Origin: Solea solea
Taxonomy: Eukaryota > Chordata > Actinopteri > Pleuronectiformes > Soleidae
DNA: 64,000 bases
Direction: 5' to 3'
Assembly (NCBI RefSeq): GCF_958295425.1
Contig: NC_081154.1
Coordinates: 9,667,341-9,731,340, forward strand
The notes under the pieces were generated by a model that did no database searches, had not been told where the DNA came from, and saw only the letters and a program-made list of their open reading frames with translations. Positions 50,011 through 64,000 of the stretch are shown here, piece after piece (within the stretch, counting starts at the first letter, position 1; every line of letters starts with the position of its first letter). The position numbers were made by a program, and so were the translations under genes.

Positions 50011-53000
50011 GTAAGTTTTTTTGGCCAGCTCGTCCCTCATTTCGTTGTTACTTTATGCATGGTGCGGTCCTGTCGGTAATTTCGGCAGAGAGAGAGAGAG
50101 ACACACACAGTGAGCGATTAGGAAAATTTGAAAACTTGCTGGTAATTGTGTCCACTGCTGTAAACACGAAAACACTGAGGTCATTAATGAAATAGCTTTG
50201 CCGGAGCCCACTGTGTCCATCCTCATGTCCTCCTCGCTCTTTCTCTGTGTAATTCTCTCTCGCTGGGCTCTCGCTGTGTGCTGCTTCTCGGAGGCAGAGT
50301 TTGTTTAGGTGGCACTGCTGTTCTATTCACAGTGGGCGGTTGCTCAGTAATCCTGTGGACAGTCCAGATTTAACAAACCCCCCCCCTTATCTGTCCCCCC
50401 CGTCAAACCTCCCATCCCTCCCCTCCTGGCACGGCGAGGACAGTAATGCGGGTCACTCGAGGATAGTGCTCTGCAGAGATTTTGGTTCTAGTATATCTGC
50501 TTTCTCATCGTGCCTCTCCTCTTCCTGTTGCTACTGAGAAATGCATTTGAAGCTTCCGGACCTGGCCCGATGGCTGCATCTCTGGTGGCGGTGCGGACTT
50601 GTCAGCCGAGTAGAACAAAGCCGCGGCGTCCCAGAGTTGGATTGAGACATGGGGGACATACTGATGGAATCTCAGGGCTTAAACTGTTGTAATTTAGAAG
50701 GGATATGGTTGACGGAGTGATACCAGCTCCCTCCATCTGTCAGCCTGTACTGCTGAGTCTCTGCTCAGTGCGATTGCTAAGTAGGTGATCCGTCTATAGA
50801 TATGTGTTCGAGTAACATTTTATCACATTTAATACGTCTGTATGAGTATGTAGCACATTAGGGTTTAACCTTTTACTTTATGTTGAAGATCACGGACGGG
50901 GAAAAACTGTCAACTCTTTATTTTGCATAAGTCCCGCGAAGCAGACTTTGGAATAATCGATGAGCTGTGATGAGCTGCTATGAGCCACTGCAGATGTGAC
51001 ATTTCAGGGTTGAAGTGGTAATCTCGGCTGCCATTGAGGCAGGGAAACTGTTGCTGACAAACAGGGATTCACTGTCTGCGTAATAACAACCAAAAAGGTG
51101 GAACGGAGCCAGGAGAGCTGAGATGAGTTTTCGGGGGTTGATGACTTGCGCACCCCCCCCCTCCCCAGTCGGACAGATGGACATCTTAGCTCTTAACAAG
51201 GATTCTCTGGCACAAACGGCAGCAGCGCACTGACTTTAATATCTCATCTCATTGCCAGTCGACACTCCACAGCTGACTCTCTGCTGCCTGGAAGTAAGTC
51301 AGGTATCAGCTGATTGTTATGGCCCACAAAGAAATTTGTGGGGTCATAAATATGGTTTGTGAATAATCTGTGAGCCAGCTCATAAACCTCACCCTCAGCT
51401 ATTCCCTTTACATTACAGAGTGAAAGCTTTTGTAACGATGTCGGAGCTCAACTTTCTTACAGTCCATACCCAGACGAGGTACTTGTACCACCATACGTGC
51501 AAGCTATTATCACAATAACAATATACTGTTAAAGTCGTTAAAGTTTTCCTTTCCTGTCTAACAAAAGAACACTTCTGTTTCATGAGAGTGGAATGTATGA
51601 AAGCGGATGAATAGATCTGAAGTATTTGGTAGTATTGCAGGTTATAGTATTATAAGTCGTTTTTGGGTTGTTGTTTTTTAAATGAGGAGAAAGGAGAAAA
51701 AAAAGGTTTTGGGCAAAATGGAAATGTTCTTTTTCCTCTCGGCCTGTCCAGACAGGCGTTGACAGAACCTGGCAGCTGGAAATGGAAATGAGGAAGTAAA
51801 ACAATCTTGTAACTGTAGCTTAAATACTATGAGTAGACGGTGTGTCGTTACCGGTACTGAATGAATGATTTGAGAAACGTGGAGTGATATTTATAGGTAG
51901 GTATAGGTATGTTTGCATGCTGTTTAAAGTGTGATTTGAGTGGCTCTACAGAATCATCATGAAAACCAGAAAAGGTGAACCATTATTTCTCTCCTTTGGT
52001 TTGGACATGTGATTTATAGATCAGGTATCTGCTGTATATAACGAAGCAGATGGACCATGAACCTACAAGCAGAGCAGAAAGGATACGATTCTTCACAAGT
52101 CTATGAATACGAGAGATTTGTTTTAGAAATAATACATGCGAAAATACAAAATGTAAGAAAAACCTCACAACCATGACGGAAATGGACCTTAGTTACTGCC
52201 TCAGTCTCATCCAAATCCATAAATCATTACACACTTCATCTACTGAAAAATGCAATATTAAAAACTCTGTGTGCGTGAAATAACAAGATACAAAGCTGTG
52301 TTTTTTGGTTGTTCTAGGAAATGAAATGCAGAGCACATCAAATCACAATGCAGCATTGCTCACTGAGTTATGAAAGTGTCCAAAAGGTTTATTACGATGT
52401 AAACAGTCCTAAAGTCTGGTATCCTCACTTCTTCGCATTGAAACATCTACAGTTGCTGCACTGTGCTCATGAGGAATGTGTCATTCCTGGGAACCCTCTT
52501 GATCCACTCCCTGGTTTGTAATTATGTTTTTGTAGTACGTACATCTCTATTTGTACATCCATTGTTTCTTTGAGTTTTCTTCACCTTGAGCCAGCATAAT
52601 AGCTCCTCTGTGGCCTGGAGAGAATTCTCTGAGTGAAATAGGAGCGGCCACATGGTGTGTGTTATCTTACCTGCAGTCCAGGCATATTTAACACCCTCTC
52701 CTGTGCTGTCCAGTCTCCTGCATGCAGCACACATGCCTCGCTCTCCCGTCTCTCTGTGCGCGAGGGCAGATCTGTGGACGGCCAGGGGAGAAACAGATGC
52801 GCTTGCACAGAAACACATTCCTGGCTGCATGCAAAGATAGTTGCTATGGTAACCATCTGTCTCCCATGCAGCTCAAGAATCCAATGAAAAGGAGTGCGTA
52901 TTAATGTGCATGTACACTATATACATGTAATTTTGTGTGCGTGTGTGTGTGTGTTTGAGAAATAGAGAGACATGGGGGGGGCTGGTTTAGAAAAATAAGA

Positions 53001-53348
53001 AATGTTGTGGTATGCCTGAGGTGTGATCATTAAGGATTTTATGGTGTCCCTGTGATGTGTCTTTCATGATACTGTCACGATGACGCTTTGAAGTCATCTT
53101 CAATGCACGTCTCTAGTGGTGTCAGTAAGAGTGTGTGTGGCCGTCACAAGCTCTAGTTAAAGGACAAAAAGCACAGCTGGAATCAATACATACATGCATC
53201 ATGTGTGAATCCCCTGTGATTATATAATCATTTTGAATTTGAATGTGTTTAAGTGTTTGTTCTTTTTAAGTAGTGTGACGGTTCAATGATCACCTGTGTT
53301 TAGCTCAAGGGAATGACCATGTTCTCGTGACAATAGTTTTTTTGCTCC

Positions 53349-53408
<60 letters not shown>

Positions 53409-53409
53409 G
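53349..53409. repeat. (GACA)15 microsatellite
   Basis: About fifteen uninterrupted GACA units. Confidence 0.95.
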
Positions 53410-53618
53410 CTGTGAAGATAAATGGTTGAACTTCACAGATAGGTAGACGTGAGAGAGAGAGAGAGACACAGCCAAAGCCTTCGTTTGATCACCCTTCATG
53501 ACCCCCCAAGAGCAGTTGACTAATCAGTGCTAATGTTAATGTATTCTCTGCTTACTACTACCAGTCTGTCAACTTGGAAGCCTTGACTGTCTCCATGTCC
53601 AGACACACGGATACAGAC

Positions 53619-53641
53619 GCTGCTGCTGCTGCTGCTGCTGC
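53619..53641. repeat. (CTG)n repeat
   Basis: Seven to eight CTG triplets. Confidence 0.9.
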
Positions 53642-53689
53642 TTCTGCTAACACACGCAGAATTCACACATACTCTATGTCACACACATG

Positions 53690-53760
53690 GGCAACATATG
53701 GCCCTTGGGCCGATTGCGGCCCACAAACCGGTTTTATCCGGCAGTTTTAACGTCCTCCTC
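53690..53760. repeat. Possible hAT-like element terminus
   Basis: GGGCAACATATGGCCCTTGG followed by GCGGCCCACAAACCGG has the repeated GGCCC/GCGGCCC texture seen at the ends of some vertebrate hAT elements. No second end or target duplication was found. Confidence 0.3.
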
Positions 53761-55615
53761 ATGGGTTACCTCAAGTAGACAGATCAAGGTTGTCTGAAAA
53801 AATGAGGCAAGTGTGGACAAATAAATATAAGAGTCCGTTCAAATGTGAGGCTCTGCACTCGGCAAAGTGTGGCGCACAGCACAGCACAGGTGTCGTTGCT
53901 GGTTTCCAATCGATGCAGCTGTCGTTTTCACACCCAGTGCCAACATTGTGTCAGTATCGAATGCCCCGGTGTCATCGGTGCGCCCGAGGGTGTGTTGTTC
54001 TTAAAATGAGTTGTGGTCGGACGCATTGTTAGTTCAAAATGTTTTATTATTATTTATGCTGTATTTATCTTGCACGTTTTCCCAGTGCACAAGCAGATCC
54101 ATGACCTCCACTGCAGAGAATCATTCACTTCTCCAGTTTCCTACATATGCCATTGAAATAGCCGTGTGGCTGATACAGGTGCACCTGGCTTTTTCAAGGG
54201 AACGCAAACAAACAAAACTCTGACCAGTTTAACTGATGTTACGCCCAAAAACAAAATTCAGCCAAAAAAAGATACAAGCCCTTTACGCCTCTCTTTGCAC
54301 TGAGATTACGTGCCGTGATCTAGAGAGTGCTATGCAAAGAGAATGTAAATGCAGACCAAACATTTCAGCCGTGCACCAACACAGACTTTTATTTTGAAAC
54401 AGTCACAGGATAGAGAATGTATTATGTGAGGTTACATTTTTATTGCATTTTACTTTTAAAATGTTATTTCTATGCATGTTGGGTTAGGTGATTATTATTT
54501 CTTTAAAACCCTTTATTTGTGGCCGGCTTTGGTTGAGAGTGACCAGTGAGTACATGTTTTGCTTTTGTTTTTCCTGCATTTTTCTCCTCTTGATGGCGAT
54601 GCATCTCAGCGGTCCCCTGTGATATTAGCTGTAAAGAGGGGGAACAGTAATTCCATCTACACCTTCTCTATTACTGCAGTCTTTCTCCAGGGATGCTCTG
54701 GGATTAGGTGACCTTGGAGGCCCTCATCAACGTTCCCTCCACCATATACCACATATCACACTGCATTACTGAGCCAAGTCATAAGTACTTAGCTGTTTTG
54801 GACATAATGCCCAGTGATTATCTCATTATTGGTCGCTGCTGTGTGTGTGTGTGTGTTAATTGAAGCACAGCAACATGTCATAGCCATTTGCTTCAAAGGC
54901 TTTATTTTTTCCCCCTTCCTCGTACGACGCTTGCTCAGAGAGTCTATCTAATGAGGAACCTGACTGTGGCCTGCCTGTCCGTGCATGAATGAACTGAGGG
55001 GAGTCCAGGCTTTAGATTTCCTGTCTGTCTTCAGGTCTTTGAACAAAAGAGTGAGAGACCTCGGGCTTCACTCAAGCTGTCTATCTTCGGAGAGGTGGTG
55101 AGGCAGCTGGGACTGTCTATTGGTCGTCAGTCAGGATTTGGTGCAGATACCTGCCAGTCTGGTCCAACCAGCCCTGCAGGAAAACGAGCGTGGAGAGCTA
55201 AAGAGAGGAGACAGTTTGCGCAGCTGCTAACTGTCTTGTCTTGCCACTATTTATTCCAATGCCAGCCATCTCATAGCGCCGGCTGCACTTCCTTAATGTC
55301 GGGGCCAATTCAGAGGTTGATGCATTCAATTACACCTGTTGGTATTTAGCCATGAGTTATACTAGTGTATAAGCACCGGGGAGAGTAATTAGTGGACGCT
55401 TCAGCTCTAAGAACAGCACTGTAGTGAGTAAAGTGAAATTGAATTGAAATTGATATAGAAGGAAGTGCGAGGAACCTCTAGGGCTTTATAGCCAGGTGTT
55501 ATTGAAACATATGACACCACTGATGAGGCTTTGTTATGGTTAGGAAGTAACCAAGCAACTGGGCGACAGGTGATGAGGTCATTAAAGGATTTTAGTTTTG
55601 GGTCCCTGTTCAAAG

Positions 55616-55616
<1 letters not shown>

Positions 55617-55667
<51 letters not shown>
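55617..55667. repeat. (TG)25 microsatellite
   Basis: About 25 uninterrupted TG units, the longest pure dinucleotide run of this type in the window. Confidence 0.95.
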
Positions 55668-55670
<3 letters not shown>

Positions 55671-55779
55671 GGATCGTCTGATTATCACACAGGCTCATCC
55701 CGGTGGTTTGTTTTCTCTCTTTAGCATCAGGAGTCTTTTGTAAACAGGACAGGGAGGTGGATGCATAAAAATGTCCCTC

Positions 55780-55782
<3 letters not shown>

Positions 55783-55835
<53 letters not shown>

Positions 55836-55873
55836 CCACACACTCTCACACACGCACACACACACACACACAG
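55783..55873. repeat. (CT)n and (CA)n microsatellite pair
   Basis: About 24 CT units (55783-55831) are separated by a short spacer from about 17 CA units with interruptions (55837-55873). Confidence 0.95.
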
Positions 55874-56340
55874 GTGAAGGGCGTATCTTATTACGTCACA
55901 CAAGCTGCAGTGGTGATGAGAGGTACGGAAGGAGTTGTCGTCAGTGCACAGGGCTTTTTGCCAGTCAGCGTGGTAAAGGGGTTTGAAAGCAGCCTGAAAG
56001 GATTATTGTAGTTGTGGCTGAAGGGATTTTGGAGTTGAAGTAAGCAGACACCTAAACCAAAACATCCAGCTCTTGAGGAATGTGTCTGTAATGCACAGCA
56101 CTGAGCTGCGGCAAAACTCAGGTAGGGTGTTTTTCTGTGTATTGTTCAGAGCGCAGGTGTTTAGTGTCCCGTGTCGAGGCCTGTTGTTGCTGCTGTGGTT
56201 TATTAAACAAGAGTAGTGGATGTTCAGTGTGTTTAGCATTTCGTGGTGTTTCAATGAGTGTGTGTGAATGATTTGAAAATGAGCTGCTGTGCCGTTTCTG
56301 CCCACCACTGACACAGTTTCACTCTCCTGTCATCTCCCAC

Positions 56341-56385
56341 CTTCCTTCCTTCCTTCCTTCCTTCCTTCCTTCCTTCCTTCCTTCT
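56341..56385. repeat. (CTTC)n array in the exon 5 polypyrimidine region
   Basis: About eleven CTTC/TTCC units end some 21 bases before the exon 5 acceptor AG (56405-56406), so the array covers the region where branch point and polypyrimidine tract are expected. Confidence 0.95.
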
Positions 56386-56406
56386 TCCATTTCTCTGCCT
56401 CTGCAG

Positions 56407-56555
56407 GGGAGTCAAGCCGGGAGCTGGGCCCCCCTCCGTCGGTGGATGAGGCAGCCAACACATTGATGACGCGCCTGGGTTTCCTTCTGGGAGACAAAGT
56501 GAGTGAGGGGCCAGCTGGTACCCAGTACAGCATGGAGGAACCCGAGGCGAGACAG
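56407..56555 (+). CDS. tanc2: tanc2 coding exon 5
   Basis: This 149-nt exon encodes about residues 146-195: [20 protein letters not shown], then [20 protein letters not shown] and [10 protein letters not shown]. The [17 protein letters not shown] block is a hallmark of the TANC family, where a short amphipathic helix is plausible. It starts in phase 1 and ends in phase 0 with donor GTAATG at 56556, so unlike exons 2-4 it cannot be skipped without shifting the frame. The first dozen residues show little resemblance to what I recall of mammalian TANC2, which has a longer insert here; this may be teleost divergence or a lost or alternative exon. Confidence 0.95.
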
Positions 56556-61653
<5,098 letters not shown>

Positions 61654-61902
61654 CTACTCTCACCAGCTATTCCGAAAACATGGAGCGAGGCGGCAAATAT
61701 GGCGAAGGCTCGCGAGCGAACCTCAAACTGTGGCAGTCCCAGAAATCAGGCATGGATTCGTTCCTGTACAGGGTGGATGAAAACATGACCGCCTCAACCT
61801 ACAGCCTCAACAAAATCCCCGAGCGCAACCTGGAGAGCATGTCCTCCCACTCTGCCCACTCCATCCCACTGTACCTCATGCCCCGCCCTAACTCTGTGGC
61901 TG
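61654..61902 (+). CDS. tanc2: tanc2 coding exon 7
   Basis: This 249-nt exon encodes about residues 257-339: [20 protein letters not shown], then [45 protein letters not shown] and [13 protein letters not shown]. These blocks match TANC2 closely, and the MPRPNSVA end is shared with TANC1 from memory. The exon begins in phase 1 and ends in phase 1 with donor GTGAGT at 61903. The next exon, expected to continue toward the P-loop region, lies beyond the window. Codon third positions are GC-rich compared with the flanks. Confidence 0.97.
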
Positions 61903-64000
61903 GTGAGTCGCGTCCTCTTTCCCCTCCCTCTCCTGTGAAAGGCTACAGTTTGTCCGGCGGGCCACAAATAAGGTTATTTTAGTTATGCATTAGATACATT
62001 TCTGCCAAGAAAAAGTCATTTTCTCTGGCTAAATTGGATTGAACTGTTAGCTTTCAGTCCTGTTACACCCTGTCTCTGAATCCTTTGTGCTCCCTCCTCA
62101 CTCCTATCAAGCTTTCCGTCCTTGCCTGTTTTCTTTCCAGATGAAGTGTGATCCCGCTCTTTGAATGTGTGACAGTGGAAAGAGCAGAATAATAAGCCCC
62201 ACCTCATGCGTGGCAGATATTGCAGGGGTTTAATGTTGGAGAGCACAAACCGTAAGGTGTGCGATATAAGCCTGATATAAGCCAGTTATGTTCACTTCTG
62301 GATTTTTCTTCCGTCCTCTCATCTGTCACAAGAACTAATGTTCTCTCTGGTTTCTAGTCACTACATCAAAATCTCTCTCACAGCGGTTTCTCTAATTGGC
62401 CATTAGCAATGTAGATGTTATCATCTACACTTTTTGACCTTAAGATATCGCATATTATTATAAATAATGGATGTCAACCTCGGGTATATTAGGCGAAGCA
62501 CCGACTCTGTGAACTGCTCATATTAACAGATCGGGATCCCACATTTTGCGGGATCGCATTTCTCCTGCAAATCTAGGATAATTCAGCTTAAACTTCCTTA
62601 AATCGGAAACAGAGCTCAAAAGGAGCTTAGTTGTCGTATTTTTTTTATTCTAAAATAAAACAAGGATACAGCTCTTGTAATGGGATTATGTTGACATTTT
62701 GGGTAGCTGCAAATCTGCAGTGGCATTTAGTCCTCTAAAATCTCAGCGTGGTGTGGAGTGAAACCAGAGAGCACCATAATACAGTGGGGGAGGAAAAAAA
62801 GCTTCTGCAGAACACACTGCGGCTGGAAGAGTATCACGTAGGAAAAGCTGGCGTGCTGCTGACAGGGGTCTAACTGATGTGTGTCTGAAAAAGGGACTTC
62901 CAAAAGTAACAATACATACATCAGGGAAAATGTCAGTTTCATAACACTGAGCCAGTCCTAATGGGTCTAATTGTATTATTGTTGTCAACGTCAGACAGAG
63001 GCTGTTTGAGGCGATGAGCTCTATTATGCACTTCTCCCACTCCCACTAGAAAAACTGTGTCTGCATGTACTGTAGACAAACACACGCACAGATATATATA
63101 TAAAACGCTTAACGAGGCCTCGCGCTGCAGCCATGGCCCCCTCTCTTTATGCTGGTCATGTTCTCCCGTTTGACACCGCTGTCTGGCGGCGCAGTGACTC
63201 TGTCGGGTTCAGAGATCCACCCTCGATCTAATCTCCTCCCCTCAACACTCAGACCTTCAAAGGTGCACCGGCTGAGCCGGAGATGACTTTAAAACATGCC
63301 ATAAGCTGCAGATGATGCAAAAAAAAAAAAAAATAAGCGGGAGATTGAGGGAAGAGATTTGAGGAAAAGAGAGGTGAGTAGAGGGAGATATGTACATGTG
63401 GAAGAGGAGTGAAAGAGTTTCATAATCCCCCCCCCTTCCCCTCTTCACTCTCCTCCACAAAGAATTGTTAGACGATGTAGGGAGGGGAGGAAAGCGCAGG
63501 CTGAGGATTGGATGGGCTTGCACGGCAGTGGAACATCAAAGCCCCAGGCATTAACTGTTTCTATTCCCCAGAGTGACAGAGAGACTCACTTTGATGTGTG
63601 CAGAGAGAGAGGGAGAGAGACACAGAGCGAGAGCAGAAGGCAACTGGGGAGGAAAATGAGGAGGGAAGGAGGGGGCTTCTCTATTACCTAATGAAGGCAG
63701 TGCGTTGGCTGAGCTGAAGATGGATATGGAGGGAGGAATAACCAAGACCAAGAGTATTTCTTTTCTCTCGCTGCCTTCATGGTGCTAGAAGAGTCTCTAC
63801 CGTTTATCAGGGTTTCATTTAATGGAAACATTTGGTTAAGAAAAGATGAGGCCTTTGATGTTTCCTTAATGCTACTATCCCCCGCTAAGTATTTATTAGC
63901 ATGTTAAACTTCAGAAGATTGTGTTAGATGACTGGGACTAAGATGATGTTCCAAATAAACCCCATGTTAACATCTGGTGTTTGCAAGGTGTTAGTATCTG
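61903..64000 (+). other. tanc2 intron 7, incomplete
   Basis: The donor is GTGAGT. Contents: a poly(A) run (63318-63333), short TATA repeats near 63091-63101, a C10 run (63427-63436) and a purine-rich stretch (63330-63680). No coding exon is recognisable before the window end. Confidence 0.8.

Larger units (their letters stand above)
50011..56406 (+). other. tanc2 intron 4 (about 6.4 kb)
   Basis: The donor is GTAAGT and the acceptor TCTGCCTCTGCAG. Contents: short C-rich runs at 50380-50402, a GACA repeat (53349-53409), CTG triplets (53619-53641), a possible repeat terminus near 53690-53760, TG (55617-55667), CT (55783-55831) and CA (55837-55873) repeats, and a TTCC array against exon 5. I searched by eye for an additional coding exon between exons 4 and 5 and found none convincing. 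Confidence 0.8.

Noticed and set aside
49600..50079. 159-codon plus-strand frame overlapping exon 4
   Set aside because: Wrong frame for exon 4 and driven by the TG and CT-rich acceptor region.
54011..54223. Possible small membrane protein frame
   Set aside because: Starts by chance in AT-rich DNA; no codon bias or context.
55095..55349. 84-codon frame considered as the missing exon between exons 4 and 5
   Set aside because: No resemblance to TANC sequence and no suitable acceptor/donor pair.

Overview
This window looks like teleost fish genomic DNA carrying the 5' half of one large, intron-rich gene on the plus strand. I see no bacterial-style gene packing, no long uninterrupted reading frames, and long AT-rich introns. 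Microsatellites are abundant, and several interspersed repeat types familiar from ray-finned fish genomes are present. Species is not resolved.

The gene is recognisable as tanc2 (tetratricopeptide, ankyrin and coiled-coil containing 2), a postsynaptic scaffold protein. Seven coding exons can be placed with GT-AG borders and a consistent frame: 6657-6723 (start codon), 28959-29030, 31682-31861, 49894-50010, 56407-56555, 60251-60434 and 61654-61902. Together they encode about 339 residues of the low-complexity, serine-rich N-terminal region. The P-loop, ankyrin, TPR and C-terminal parts lie beyond 64000. Positions 1-6617 are upstream DNA, probably a 5' UTR intron. The introns measure about 22.2, 2.7, 18.0, 6.4, 3.7 and 1.2 kb, and a seventh is incomplete.

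The most interesting signals are possible extra N-termini. First, an open frame from a near-ideal ATG at 28706 runs directly into exon 2, adding 84 basic, GC3-rich codons ahead of it. Second, a GC-rich, pyrimidine-rich region in intron 3 ends in a 37-codon frame (39910-40021) with a good donor, in exactly the phase needed to join exon 4. Third, a 345-nt stretch in intron 1 (26423-26767) has strong splice-like borders and is open in the phase of the surrounding exons. These are inferences needing RNA evidence. Exons 2, 3 and 4 all have phase-1 ends, so such joins would preserve the frame.

The rest is intron. It holds two related hAT-type MITEs with different 8-bp target duplications (4786-4976 and 23499-23864), a deleted Tc1-like element (about 21052-21496) and a possible TTAA-flanked piggyBac-type MITE (33303-33656). 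It also holds four copies of a common fish repeat (about 5744, 11985, 24540 and 60595), a 21-bp minisatellite and many simple repeats. Two simple repeats lie right beside the acceptors of exons 4 and 5. I found no RNA gene, CRISPR array or second protein-coding gene that I could support.
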